Below are positions 11,581 to 25,329 of a stretch of 64,000 bases of DNA, one piece after another. This DNA comes from Osmia lignaria lignaria (Eukaryota > Arthropoda > Insecta > Hymenoptera > Megachilidae). The first letter of the stretch is position 1; the number at the start of each line of letters is the position of its first letter. The stretch lies in the NCBI RefSeq assembly GCF_051020975.1, contig NC_135046.1, forward strand, positions 5,146,001 to 5,210,000, in the 5' to 3' direction. Position numbers and translations under genes: made by a program. Below the pieces are notes generated by a model. That model was not told the DNA's origin. It did no database searches and saw only the letters and a list, made by a program, of their open reading frames with translations.

Positions 11581-13397
11581 TTATTTTTTATGTTTATTAA
11601 GTGCTTCGAATAATGCATCAGCGTCTTCATTTGTTTTTACTCTTAACAAGACGGGTACGGGGGGTGGTGTTGATTCTGGTAATGGTAAACAAACTAACAT
11701 TATTGTATTTTTGCTCATACGTTTTGTTGGAATACTTTGGGTTAATAAAGTATTGAGCAATAAATTTCCCAACGCAGTTTCGGCGCGAACTAATAGCTGT
11801 GTTTTATCATTTGGTGTCGGCTTTAAAAACAAACAACCGATACCTCTCTCAGTAAAGTTACCATCTTTTTTAACAAAAACTTTACACCTGTAATACAATA
11901 TAAAAATCAATTTTATCATAAACATGTATTAATTTTAAATTAACGTATATTTATGTTGTAACTATAATATATTGTAACTATAAGGTGATACCTTTGTTGA
12001 TATATGGCACCTTCTTCTGTTACTGGTTTAAAATCTACTTTTGGTGGTTCATCATCTTCATCCTCCTTTTCTTCATTTTCCTCAGATTCTTGTGGCTTTA
12101 CAGCTTGAGCTCCAAATGTAAAGGGCTTAGCGCTATAAATAAGAACGTTATTATAATACTTTTAATTATTTATTCTGTAAATCAGTCAACAAATTTAAAT
12201 AAATTACCTTCCAAAACTGAAACCAGTTGATGTATTGGTGGTAGTGGAACTTTGACCAAAACAAAACGTATTAGTATTTGTTGTAGAAAATGTGCTGGTA
12301 GTGGTAGATTTTGCGTCTGTTTTTGACTCTTGTTCATCTGATTTATTATCTCCTAATGTTGAGGATTTACTCAAAAATGGATTCTTTTCATAATTCATAT
12401 TTCCAAATATACTTTTAGTGGCAGCTTTCTGATCAATGTTACCAAATACAGATTTAGGTGTATCTGAAATTTGGTCTGTACTACTAAACATCGATTTATT
12501 GCTATCTATAATATGTTCTGATTTACCAAATATAGACTTTGAACCTGTATTAATATTGCCAAAAATTGATTTTTCAGATTTCCATTCTGTTGTGTTCACA
12601 AGAGATTTTGTATTTGCTCCACTGAATGAGGTACTATCTAGTTTCTTTTCAGTATTTGCAGCATCCTTACTATCATTAGTATGGACAGGCTGTGCTTGTT
12701 CTGATGTATGGAATGTTTTTTCCACTTCAGTTGCATGTTTAGATTCAATTTCTTTAAGATATCTTTCATAATCCTTAAAAATAGGTGTTAAAATGCAAAA
12801 AGGATTTGCATCAACATGTGTTTTAATCCACTGTGCCACACTTTCATTTAATCCCTTTAACTTAGCAAAATACTCAGAGGACTTTTTAACTTTATTTTGA
12901 TCTTCTTGGTCAGAAATACTTTTTTTACTTATAGATGTGCTCGAGGATGTTTGTATTTCTGAGCTTTCCTTTTTATTTGTTCCATTTTCACTGCTTTTAG
13001 GAGCTTCATTATTTGTAGAAGGTTTACTGATATTTGTATTTGTTTTTGAAGATGCATCATTAGTATTAGTATTAGTATTACTACTAGCTAAGAAAGTGAA
13101 TAATGAAGCATTAGATGTAGGTGATGTTTTAAAACCTGTAAATGTACCAAATGCACTTCTGGTACCATCCTGAAAAATATGTAGGAAAAAAAATACATGC
13201 CTATCTTAAGATAAAAATTGTAAAAATAACAAATTATTTACTTCTCCAGATTGCAAACGGCGTTTAGCTCTTTTTACAACTCTTTTTTCAAGAACATCAT
13301 CAGCTGCTTTTTTAAATGTTCCTGCCTCTTCTGGACATTCTCCTTTATCCCAATTATCATGATTTAATTCTGTAGATGCAGACCTCTTGCCAGACAT
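11581..13397 (-). CDS. Nup50: Nuclear pore protein Nup50
   Basis: Four exons, in coding order 13242-13397, 12208-13169, 11992-12132 and 11581-11887, join in frame to 521 residues. Nup50 is a mobile nucleoporin of the nuclear basket. It binds importin-alpha through its N-terminus and RanGTP through its C-terminus and aids cargo release and importin recycling. Residues 1-52 match the family N-terminus (SASTELNHDNWDKGE, then AGTFKKAADDVLEKRVVKRA). The middle is Ser/Thr/Asn-rich with scattered FG motifs: repeated SIFGN, SIFGK and SVFGN, then FCFGQ, FSFGR and FTFGAQ. A conserved block lies near ESVAQWIKTHVDANPFCILTP. The last two exons form the Ran-binding domain (GAIYQQRCKVFVKKDGNF, GIGCLFLKP, LLVRAETALGNLLLN). 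The start was chosen at the second Met (MSGKRS), which aligns with the family start; an in-frame ATG four codons upstream exists. The terminal TAA overlaps an AATAAA. Confidence 0.95.
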
Positions 13398-16015
13398 TTT
13401 TGTAAACATACTTTTCTAAATCAGCCACTTAAACATTTTTATGAAAGACAAGATAAGAAAATCAACTATTACCAGTTTCTGTTGGTTTTAAAATATTCCG
13501 TTACATTTTTTAAATTTTAAATCCAAGTGTCACTTAGTTCATAACGTAATAAAAAGATCGAGTAACTTTTATATATGTAAATATGTAATAATAATTGATT
13601 ACATAAGAATCGAAATTACTACCCCAAATATAAAAAAATTTAAATTAAGGTGTATTACATATACATGAATATATACGATTAAATATTAATTAATACAGCA
13701 AGGAGTACATAGAAATTTATTCGTTAGATAGACAGGAAAAAAATTGCAATATAACCTTATAGCTAACCTAATTGGAAGACAGGATATAGAAATCTTTTAC
13801 AATTCAAACATAAAAGAAGTGGAACCATAATATTTACCGTATTGAGTTTGAAACCATATATAAGTTAAGTAAGATTAATTCGACACATTTACAACGATAT
13901 ATGCGATTACAGTACATAAGAATTTGCATAAAGTTGAACACTAGCACACAATTTTCCGAAGTTTGCGCACGCGCAGTTTTAACCATGCTTGTATTATGTA
14001 CATATCCAACGAACAAACTAAATCTTAAAAGGTTAAACGACAAAATTATAATAATTTTAGTTCTATTTTATGCAACGTGTATGTGATGTAGACATATTTC
14101 TCACTCCACATGCAGCAATAAGGTAACAAAATTGATATTAAAATATGTTCGAATCAAACAATCACTGTAAACGTACAGATAACTTTGTTTAGTTTGGACA
14201 TAATATTGTCTTCTGTAAACAATTAATTTAAATCAATTGTTCATTTTCACTCATCACAATATATATGCAATTATACTTAAATAACAGAGATTACGTAAAA
14301 ATATTAAAAATTTACATAGTTTTATAATTTGCAATTATCGAACACGTGCAAGCCCGATTATTAATTAATAGAACAATTAATTAAAGTTGAAATATATTTT
14401 AAAATTCAATAGAAACTATTGCTAGTATAGTACATTGTCCGATATTTTTAAACTTTAGACTTCTAGGTAGGTTCTTATAAAGAAAACTCTGAGAAAAAGT
14501 TCAGAACGTAAAAGAAATTGATAAACTAATTACGTTAATAACTTGTTTATATGCAAGTTAAGATGGATTTTTGTCTGATCGAGATACGATGTCATGAATT
14601 AAAAGAAATTTGTTATATCATTCTGTATTTATTAAACTAGCCTATAATGTCGGAATATGATGAATGATCACGTGATGTATTATCGCGTGCAGATGATCGA
14701 TTTAAACATTGCATTTCTCTATGTATGTATTTATATCTTTTATAGATACAAATGCCAGTTTACACAGTTAATTATTTATTATCACAAGCGCAAATAATTA
14801 AAAAAATAATATCAATTAACAGTTTATAAAGAAATCAGAATTACACATGTATCGTTGTTTATAGCATACTTTTTCCCTACTTACAATATAAAATAAATCT
14901 TAAGTATTCGTTTATTCTATTAATTTTAAACTTTAAATAAGCATTCCAATACGTTAATTTCTAATGAAATGCATACTTATTTTTGTTTGTTAATATACAA
15001 GAATAAAAAAAATAATCACAGTATAAAATTTAATGTGTTCATTGAAATAATTCTGTTTCAGCAGGGTGTAAAAAGAAATGGAGGTAAATAACGGAATATA
15101 AATATTAATTTAACATAATGTGCCCAATAAGTGCAGCCATATTAAGACGTGTCTTCAAATGCGCAGAAATTCCGAAACGCGTCTTTGGGCTTCGAGGGAG
15201 CAAGCACGCTACTCTCCTATCGTGAACGGCGTTTCGTTTCGTAATCGCAAATATGTGGCGCCACTATCGTCGTCATTACCAACGTTCACTATCGTAAAAG
15301 ATTTGTTTCAAGGAAATGTTTTCTTTGAGCTCATTGTGCTTCCAGAAGTTTGTAAACATAGTTCCTAGTGGTGATTCGGCGTAAATGAACAATACGTACT
15401 ATAAAATTGTAACAGAAATTAAAGAGTCGTTCCGCGTGGCAGAGATACCGGTTGTATAGCTTGGCGCGAAAACTTGCTTTCAAGGAGCGCGTCGGATCCC
15501 TGGGCATACAGTGCTACGGGAGGAACGAAGAAAGGGTGTTAGAGGGAGAAAGAGAGAAGGATAGCGGGAAAGGGCCAGGGGTGTCGGGGGATCTCGAGCA
15601 ACTTGGCACGTCCGTGTACGGAGGCAACAGTGCTGGTGGCAGCACAGACGCTCGTTGATGAGCGAACAATTCACTTTGGTGCGCGGTTTCACGACGTTGT
15701 TTCATCGGGTTGGTGTCGTGAAATAAGGGTGTGCATATGTACACACGTAACGAAGCGACGAAATGTGTCTGTAACATTTTTACCTGCCCGGTTTTCCTAA
15801 GTTAAAACAGTCAAGTGTCGTTGCGGTGGCTCGAAGAGTTAGTGGCTGGTGCGCGCCGTGCGTGCGGTTGATCAGAGCGTATACCGCTGCTCTCGACAAT
15901 TTAGTGGGAGAGTGAGAGTGAGAGGGAGGAGGGGTTTCCCGTCCTCCTCTTCTCTCGCTAAAATCGGCCGGATTTTTGAACAGGGAGGAAAAACGAATAA
16001 TCTCGATATAAAACT
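13398..16015. promoter_or_regulatory. Divergent intergenic region and PHF21A-like 5' leader
   Basis: From 13398 to about 15100 the DNA is very AT-rich and shows no coding exon. It includes a perfect ten-base palindrome ATCACGTGAT near 14668, an E-box of the bHLH-zipper type. From about 15150 the sequence becomes CpG- and GA-rich up to the PHF21A-like start codon at 16016; this part is probably the promoter and 5' untranslated leader. The exact transcription start is not visible. Confidence 0.4.
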
Positions 16016-19000
16016 ATGGAGATATCGAAGAGTTTGCAGGAAGAAATACTCAGCGTGCAAAATAAGCTGAAAAATGCTATACGCGATCATCAGGTGAGTC
16101 TCGCAACCGTGCATGTATGTCGATAACGATTTAAAGATTGAGAGTACGAAACCGAATGAACGAGCAAGCGAGCGAACAATTTAACGAATTATTCTTTCAT
16201 CGACAAATGTCTCTTCTTTTTTTAATTTCCTTCAGCACGCAGTTGCCTATCGATTAAAAAATCGAGATACCGTGTTCGATAGATAATCGACTTGTAAAGT
16301 GGAAAACTTTTCGAGAAGTTTTAACTTCCGGATGTAACTTTGTTTCGGGGAAAGTATCGCGAAGTAAACAAAAACTAAACGCATGATAAAGCTTTTTCTC
16401 CTATAAATGCTATTTGTGATTCAGTTTCTTTGGCATTTTCATGCAGAATGCGTGTATGAACGCATGTACGCATCAATCACGCGCGCGCGTGCATAAATGC
16501 ACACCTCCTATACTATATTTACGGAACTTCTAACTCGATGTAAATTTTCGGAAATACTGTGAAATAATGATTTTGATTAATGATACGAGTCGAAACTGAG
16601 TTATTAGCGTGGCATACATGTCCCTTCGATTTCTTAAAACTGTCTCAACCTTCCTTTCACTCGTATTGGACATTTGTAATTTCTTCTTTGGCTCCATCAG
16701 AGTAATGTTACATGTTATCGATAGTGAAAGAAGCGTAACAAATTCTAAAGGAACTTTTGTTCGTTTTCAATCATGGTACGAGCTTTTACATTGAACAGTA
16801 ATCATTTCTATTTTTTTTACGAATCATATAAACTCGAAGGTGAACGAGTGTTCAGACCTTAACCTTTGTTAGTAGAGTGCTTCGACCGATGCGTCGCATG
16901 ACTTTGAGAACCAACATTTTGTCTCCTTCCCTCTCTCTCCCGCTCGTTCGTTCATTCAGTTACTCACTTGTTCGATTTATCTCCCTCTCTTTCCCTCTTC
17001 TACCTCTAACTTCTGTACATACTTCTACACTCTTTCTTACGTTCTTTCTCTTTCCCCCGATTACTTTTGTCTTTATCTAATTCTTTCTTTCTTCCAAAGC
17101 ATAAATTTCAATTTGATTATATCATATACTGTGTACTTTTTTTTATATACAAACTAATCGTCTTTTGCCATGTTTCATTATTTTTCTAAAATTTCTTCCT
17201 GTTTATTTTCTAACCACGTTTCTCTATTATTCTTCCGTATTCATTATCAGGTACCTATAATAAAAACCTTTCAAAATTACGGTAATTCCAAATAGATATA
17301 TGAAGTTAAGTCGAACGTTCTAGCAACGACCCTTATTGGAAATCCTTTGTTAGCGTTCGTTCGGTATCGTCAGAAATCTTTACATTATAAATGTCTAAAG
17401 GTTCAAGGTATTCCGTGGTATATAAGTGTAAACCGATATTATAGAATCGCGTATACTACCGTCTACCCGTTTCGGCCATATTCAAAGGAACTTTTATTAA
17501 CTAGTAAGAACGCTAGAGGGATACGTACCGGGGGAAAGTTTGTCGGCGCGCAATCGTCGCTCTGCCCTGTTCTACCGACCTTGTTCCATCCAACTCTCAT
17601 CGAAATCGAATATTTTCAATCGATCGATACAACTCGATATCTGTCGTTTATTTAATTTCTCATAACCGTTCAATTGTTCTATTTTCATATAATATTTTTA
17701 CAGTTATTGCTCGAGTTAATCGTCGAATAGTTTATCGCGAATTTATCAAGTTAGATAAATAAATCAATATTCATGCACGGCGCAACGTTATTTGTTAACC
17801 GGATAGGACAAACCTGTTTTCGCTCGATGGGCATTTGAATTACACGTCGATTGTCGAACGACAGGTGTGCGGCGATATTGTTTCTCGCGAATTTCAAACA
17901 TTTCCTCCTTGTAGCATGTTTTCATACACGAGAAAAATCTCTAGAAATGACGTGTATTATATATTTCACACACGTTTATTTTAATAATGTATCGGTATAT
18001 AAATAAATCTATACACGTTGTATTTTATTTTTTACACGATTATATTTTCACGGTCAATGGGATTCTCATTGAACGACTATACGAAGCTTTTTTTTGTTTA
18101 CTATTCATACATACATGATCAATCATGAAAAACAAAGTAAAATTACATTCCTTTAGTTTTTCTAGGATTAAATTATCGTTAAGATCTAAGAAACATACGG
18201 AGACCGGGGAGAGATTCGTTAGATGTAAAATATTTGATGTTGGTTCATTTTGTTCGACACAACGGATCAAGGCACAATGTATTAGGATAATTGCATTATT
18301 GCGCCGCGGAACAAAGTGGTTACGTTTCGAAAGCTTCTACGATATTCTAACGCAAACGTTTCAGACGGCTCAACAATGTTATTAATTCTGAATTTTCTTC
18401 TCGTTTTACAGATCTGCGTGGGCAAACTGAAGGATGACCCAAACGTAAGTCGTTTACATTTGCTAATCTCACGGATCGATTTGGATTTGGTAAACACGTG
18501 AAGGCGTAGATGGGTAAAAGCTCGTGACGTGATGGGTAACACCGTAATAACAGCGTTTCTCGTATCGAGCATCTAGGGAAAACAGTCTCGATATCAGTTA
18601 TATTTTTGGTCTTGCCATTTTACCGCGTCTCATGTATCGATATATTCTTCGAAAATAATGTTAATTGTTAACACTTTGTAGGCCGAATTTGTTTTTCTCG
18701 TTTCCCGATTCTTTTTTAGTCTTCGATTAGAAATTCATTATCATCCATTGCATCCATATAATTGTCATTAGACTGTGGTCATTATTGCGTCGATTGCAGA
18801 CTCGTGTAAATGATCGTTTCCCATGTTCTTGTGTCATAATTCTATTAAACGCGATAGATGTATCCTTTGCGATGCTGAGATAACGCGAAAAGTTTGACGA
18901 ACATTAGAATTCTGATTATCCAAGCAAATGTAGACCGGTGAAACTTTGAAAATTGGAAACTCCGATAAACAGAACGTACGCGATCATTTTGGGTGATTTG

Positions 19001-22000
19001 GGTCCTCTGTTTTTATTCCGCATTGAAATGAAGAAGACCTATAGACAGCGATCTATAAATAGAAAAGAAATCGTTAGTTTAAAGCCAAATTATTTCCCTT
19101 ACTTTGCAGAATACGGACATCCTTGGTCAGATACAAAAGATTCACTTGCACATCGTGTCGTTGGGAAGATGCCAGGTAAGTTGAGAATTGATTTCCTCGA
19201 GCTCCACTCTTTCGTTATGATCCAGGGCAGGTTTGTTCTTGGACGTTCCCTTGTTATCTCTCCACACGAACCGAAAAGATTTTATCGTGAAATTATCCCA
19301 TCGATATCGAATCGTATCGGGGGTAATCTAAAATCGAAGCAATTTCTTCGAGAACAAAGGTGGTCCTTGTTTCGAAGCAAATAAAATATCGGTTAATCGA
19401 TAATCACAGCGAGTAAGAAGAATATTTTAAAGGAGTTAGGGTACGAGTTCGGAAATTGAACAACTATAACGTGACCGGTTAGTTTTCGAAACGGCGTTCA
19501 CCGAAAATTTCCCAAACGTTATCGATTCGTTAGATTCTGTATCGACAACTTGCCTCCGTACTTGCCATTTCTACGCGCGATGTTCCCTGGAACGAGTAAC
19601 GCATAGTTATAATTAAATAGCGAACTCGTTGAGCGAGTTTATCGACCACCTTTCCAAACTTTGTCGATCGCGTGGTGGATAGACGCAGATAGATACCCTG
19701 TACGTTATCATCCGCGAATATCCTCTTTCTTACTCGTCTTTCATAAGTTTACTCCTCGCATTATCGAAGCTGTTACATTATAATAACCCCGTCTTTCTCT
19801 CTCGTCCATTATATACTAACAATATCGTCTTTCCTAATAGAGATGTAAGACGTAAGCCGAGCGTAGAAAAACCCTTTAATGCACGCTTCAGAACGGAAAC
19901 GACTAGACTACATACATACATACATGAAGCATTATCAGCGTGACGAAAGTTGGTCGAACAGCTTTTGTAGTTGCGCGTGATTAACCGAAACTTTCGTGGC
20001 GATTAAATTTTCAAGTGTGCAAGAAACGCTTTCCGTCGAACCGTACGCGTTCCTTTTGCGTATTATAAAATGTATAAGAGCGCGTTTCTTTTCCGGATTC
20101 GCGAATCGACGCGAAGGATCGATAGCGGGGCGAACTCTGCCCCGAAGAGGTTCCGGTGGATGCGCTTTGCTATCGCACAGCATCCTCTTCTAAACATTTT
20201 CGCGATAATCCCGTCGACGACGATCCCTCTTCTCCCTCTTCTCCTTCTTTATTCCAGTCGTGTTTTCTTCTAACTTCTTCCCCGTGACTTCGCTTTCCCT
20301 CCTGCTTGTTTTTCTTCGTTTCTTTTCATCCGTCGACAATAAACGACCGATCCAGGTAGATTGCCACCGGAGCAAAGGAGATACGTAAACGGATAGAAAT
20401 GGAAAAAGACAGAGAGAGAGAGCTGTGTATACAGAGATATATCGAGTGGGAGTGGGTGGTAAGGGTGGCAAGGGTGGCAAAAGAAGAGAATGAGAGAGGG
20501 AAAGAGTTAGAAAGAGAGAGCGAATGGAACTTGGGTGAAAAGGAAGCAGAGTAGGGGCAGAGGCGGAGGGGCTCAATCAATAAAATGTCCCGCAGAAACG
20601 TTTTCAGCTCTTTACGAGATCTCCGCATTTTTTCCCTCCCCTTTTTCCTTTCCTCTTTATCCTTCCTCCACCTTGATACATTGTTTCTTCTTTGTCCTTT
20701 CATCCCTTTCCGGCGCTCCTTTCAACCCGATCGCGTTCCCTTTAACCGTTGTTCATTGCATTATCGAGTTAAACGTTTACTTGCGAAAACTTCCGCAAGT
20801 TCCTCGACACCACCACTATCACCGCCGCTGCCGCCGAGATCTTTTATATATTCGCGGACGAGTCGTCCGGAATATCTTTGAACGAGATTATTAAGGAAGC
20901 AACCGCGAAATAACGCGAATTTTTCGCGCTCGCGAACGTAACAGGAACACATTCTTTGTTCCTCTTTAGTTCTTGCGCAACGTTAATTGGACGGGGATGA
21001 TTTGCAACGAAACTTTTATGAGATACAAGAGTTAAAGTAAACTTGAACACGAGGGTTTCTTAGAGTTAAGTCGGCCAATGTTTCTCGGAATCCTATTCTT
21101 TCTTCTGTTATTTACTAACAATCTTTGAGGACAACGAGTAAATGAGAAAAGCGTATTCGTACACTGTGAAAATTTTCTTGGCAGAATATAAATCTGAACC
21201 GATAATAATTTGCTCTTTTGTCGGAGGGAAAATATTTACTTGATTTATAGGACAGTGCATCCTCTAAGAATACATTCTGCTCATCGCTTAATGACACGCA
21301 TTCGTATTAAACGATCAGCAACACGCATACGCGCACAGTCTGCCAAGAAAGTTTTCTACGATCGTCATTGACCGAAGCTCAGACTCATAGTTTTCAATCT
21401 GAATACGCAGAAGCAAGTTGTCCAGCGGCTGCGCAAGGAGGTCGAAACATTCAAAGCGCAGAACGCGAACGGGGCGAAAGTTTCCATCGCGTCGTTGCTC
21501 GGCTTGAACAACAATAATCATATTACGAACAACAATGATACGAAATGCAAGACCGTCAGCAATGATTTTAGCACGAAGAGCTCGAAAGAGGACTACGAGG
21601 AGATCGTTAGGAACGGCGATGTCCCTTCGCCCACGCAGGACACCGTACCACCGAAGTAAGTTATAGTTGTATCAATCCGTGTTAACGATACCAGTTCTTT
21701 TTATAAAATTTATGATAACGAATACTTGATTACAGGGAACGGTCCAGGTCGGTTGAAACGATTTCCGGCGAGGATGACGTTATCGAGGTCTCCATGGACG
21801 AGAACTCTAACGAGAAATCTGAAAAAGAAGAATCAGAGAAGGAATGCAAAGCTGAATCAATGGAAAAAATTAATTTCTTAAATGCCCTCGGTTTGATCAC
21901 TACCGCGACATGTTCTGAATTGCAAAACAAAAGGGCCGAAAGGAAACGTCGTAGCACGGCTAATCCGCACTTTGTCTATTCTAATTTAGAACTGCCAACG

Positions 22001-25000
22001 GTAAATATTTTATCGAAATTTCCATATATTGTATAGTTTCATATATCATGTGCGTTTATTGTATTTTTATTCATCTCAGAAACGAAAAAGACACTCGTAC
22101 CTGCAATCTGGAAATGTTCCTCAAACTCGACAAACAACGGCACGTTTGAACGGACCGTCGCCTCCTCCAGTGAAAGTTGCACCACCAAAATCAACTTCAC
22201 CTCCAGCATCAAAAGCTGTGTTGAAATCTTTGATTCCAGTTCAAAAGTCTACCACCCGACCGAATATTCTTCGAAGTGTAACGGAAAGTAAAGTTTTCCC
22301 GAACAAAAGCAAGGTTGAAAATGGTCCCGGTCAGATTCAATTGCCTACCGTGCCCACTGTTAAGTCTGTTCAGTCGATTGGCAACAAAGCGGTTCATATA
22401 CCTGGCTTGCCATCCAGCTTAACTATCGAGAGGATTAGTAGTGATTCAGCAGTCTGTATAAGTTGTAGAAATCCAGGTATATAATCGTACGATATGTATG
22501 ACTCATAGATTTCAATGCGTTCGGACATGATGATATTTTGTTAGAATCAAAATACTCATACGATGCATTGTATGTTGTAACAGGTACGCTCACGGTGTGT
22601 GAAAATTGCGCATCCAATTATCACGTGTCTTGCCACTCCATATCACCGGCACCGCAAAGAATATGCCCAAAATGCGCTTTACTGGACGAGGAAGAAATCG
22701 AAGACGGCGACGAGGCGGACGAGGAGGAAGACGGACGAAGCTCGTCGTTTAAGAAGGACGAAGAATTCGGTAAATCGTCCTTGGTTTTTCAAAGGATTTC
22801 TTCCTGTTGTAACGTTGATCGTGTGATTGACAAAAAAGTTCTTGTTTCCTGCAGACACTAGCTTTGATGAATGTTCGTGGCACGCTTATCTCATTTCGCG
22901 ACGGCACCGTCCGGGACTATTCGATTTATTTGCGATTTATCATTAATTAGATACCAAATATTAATGATAATTAAATGATAGTAACTCTCTTTTGGTTATA
23001 TTCGATAACCAAAAGTTAACGTGCACCTACTTTTTTAATTTACGCAGCAGAGAAAAAAACTCTTTTGCGCGAGCAGTAAGATGGAAAAAAGTACTTGTAG
23101 ATAATGCAGACAAGTTGTGTTTGAAAGAAAAGCAGGAAATTGTGTAACATGGGTCCACAATTTCTAGATTTAACGTGCAACGAGGTATCGCAGCGTTGCC
23201 GCAGACTTTATTGAGCGTAAGCACACAGAGAGAATAAACGAGAGAGCAGCCTGCCGGAAGAAGTGTCGCGAGTGAGACCGGCTCCTCGAATACAGCAGAA
23301 GAATTTGCAATTAAGAAGAACTTTTTGGTCGATCGTCAGTAATAGGGCTCAAAAAAGCAACGTGTATTGAACGCGAAATATCTTGCAGAGGAGAAAGAGA
23401 GAGAAAGATATGAGCTGCGCGAGCGAAACTCGGATCTGAGATTGCAGGTTTACGAGTTGGAAAAACGCTCACAACTACTCGGCCAGTCCCTTCAGGTTCG
23501 TCCTGTGGCCTGCGTAGAAAGAAATTTACAAATCTTTTTTTTTTCATTTGGAATGCTGTGTTCAGTTGATGAAATTGTTCGTAAATATTTTACATCTTTT
23601 GTTTTTTCATCAGTGAGAACCTGCAAAATCTCTACATTTTTATTTTTCATTTTGGATATTGTTTTTCAGAAATACGTTGATTTTTTTATAACGAAACTTA
23701 TTATTGGTCTTCTTTTGTTTGATACAAAAATCGATTTCTTTGATATTTTATATAGTTTCTATCAATATCATTACTGTAGAGCTTATATGCGTATATAAAT
23801 TTAGTTTCTTAAGCGGATCACGAACGCACTATTTGTTCGTTAATCCGTGAAAATACGGAATGCACGATGCTTCCTTCACGTATAGTTAAAATGTCAGTGT
23901 TTTAAATATTTCGTTTATATTTCTTCAATTTCAATTATGTACTGCTTATGTATTTCGTGTAGCGCACTTAGTTCGTTGTCGAATAGCGTACACTAAAGAA
24001 GATATCTGTGTAAGAGAAATATTTCAAATCGAAATTAGCGTGTGCTCGTGTACGAAATTGGTGGGAGATGGTCCAAAATTAGTTTCTTCGTTAAATTACT
24101 TACGTGTACTAAGAGCATGTGCATCTTTGTCCTGATATTTTCAAATAGACAATCGACGCTGATTATTATGTTGCATTTCATAGTGGTAACAGCATATGTA
24201 AATAACCGTTTAATTTTTCTTTTAACAGCTACAACAGCGCACGCGCCAGGAATTATTAGGAAAACAAGAGAAGACGCAGAGATCTATAAAACGTCTTGTG
24301 GACTTCATAAAGCTGATGCAGCTCAGAAAAAGCGGGGATTCTCCAGCTCCATTGGGATCGGTCAACTTCCTGCCTCGACCTTCCTCATCCCACTCTCCTC
24401 GAACAGTGTCTCCGCAACAACCATCAACCAGCCGGATGTCGGGCCTTCTTCAGCCATCAGCATCGAACGAGAAAACAGCGTGCCCTACTCCTCCATCGTC
24501 CTCAATCAATTGCCTCGATCGAACATCACCTATATCGACAGGACAGAATCTCAAGTGTCCTACGCCTATCCGCTACCACCACTCACCAGTTCTCAATCCG
24601 ACAAGCATCAGTCATACCTTATCGTCAAGAAAATCACAGAACCAGCAAGAAGGGCAATTCTGCCTATCGAAGACCAAAGTCACGCAACAATGTTCAACTA
24701 TAAGCTGCCAATCGCACCAAACTACAAGCCTCGCGTTCAGACGGAAATCTCTGTCGCCCACACCTCACTGCTCGTTGGTAAGCAGTTGTCCGACCCCGTC
24801 AGTCGTAACCGCAAGAAGCAAACAAGTCGCGCAGTACCCGCACTCAATCGAATCATCGATTCAGAGAATCTCTCCATCACCGCCGAATATCAGTTGGAGC
24901 GATCGACGTTCAACGGTAGAAAGTCCCGAGCCAAACAGCCAAGAAACAAATTCGGTGTCAATCAGCTGCGATCAGTCAAAGCCACAGAAATCCTACTGCC

Positions 25001-25329
25001 TTCCTACGATAATACAGAATCCGATAAACAGTTACAAATCGCAAAATCAACGGAACCAGAGGAGGCAGCCAGCCTCTTCGGTGGTCGTCCCAAGTACAGG
25101 CCAAGAGCCGGTAGTCTTCTCCACTCACTGTTCACAAGCCATAACAAGTCCTATATCGTCACCGATAATTCTCGAGAGCCACGAGACATTGGCCCAGGTG
25201 ACAAAGATACCAACTCACTCAATCGGCAGCAGTTGCATCGTCAGGACTACCAGTTGGAACCAGGCGAACGAAACGAATCCTCGGCCCAATTGCAGCGCGG
25301 TGCCCTCACAAAATTCTTCGAGCACGTGA
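16016..25329 (+). CDS. Phf21a: PHF21A/BHC80-like PHD-finger protein (coiled-coil isoform)
   Basis: Nine coding exons (16016-16093, 18412-18444, 19110-19175, 21411-21655, 21736-22000, 22080-22476, 22584-22769, 23389-23495, 24229-25329) join in frame to 825 residues. PHF21A is a subunit of the LSD1-CoREST histone demethylase complex, and its PHD finger reads unmodified H3K4. Visible parts: an N-terminal helical region (MEISKSLQEEILSVQ...); a family motif RAERKRRSTANPHFVYSN at about 206-223; a complete Cys4-His-Cys3 PHD finger at about 350-398 (CISC, CENC, YHVSC, CPKC) split by an intron; an acidic run; and a coiled coil over exons 8-9 (EEKERERYELRERNSDLRLQ to RLVDFIKLMQ) that resembles the helical region after the PHD finger in vertebrate PHF21A. 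The rest of exon 9 is a Ser/Pro/Gln-rich tail of about 335 residues. I see no canonical GRP AT-hook. The last exon is also open in another frame, reported separately. Exon 8 has a weak donor (CAG then GTTCGT). Confidence 0.88.
16094..21410 (+). other. First three introns of the PHF21A-like gene
   Basis: Introns 16094-18411, 18445-19109 and 19176-21410 make up most of this stretch, with the tiny exons 2 and 3 inside. No other gene is supported. A CG/TG alternating run (acgcgcgcgcgtgcat, about 16479-16494) and a short GA run at about 20409-20423 were seen. Open frames on both strands near 20190-20894 arise from the CT/GA-rich sequence and are not genes. Confidence 0.5.
22937..23015. repeat. Two adjacent perfect hairpins in intron 7 of the PHF21A-like gene
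   Basis: TTATCATTAAT (22937-22947) and ATTAATGATAA (22960-22970) are perfect 11-base inverted repeats around a 12-base loop. Nineteen bases on, CTTTTGGTTAT (22989-22999) and ATAACCAAAAG (23005-23015) form a second perfect 11-base stem with a 5-base loop. Both lie in the intron before exon 8. Function unknown. Confidence 0.6.

Noticed and set aside
18953..19384. 143-codon open frame over exon 3 of the PHF21A-like gene
   Set aside because: The splice sites at 19110 and 19175 and phase-0 continuity with exons 2 and 4 fix a different frame.
20190..20894. Several overlapping Ser/Leu/Pro- or Lys/Arg-rich open frames
   Set aside because: They lie in an intron and result from CT/GA-rich sequence read in all frames.
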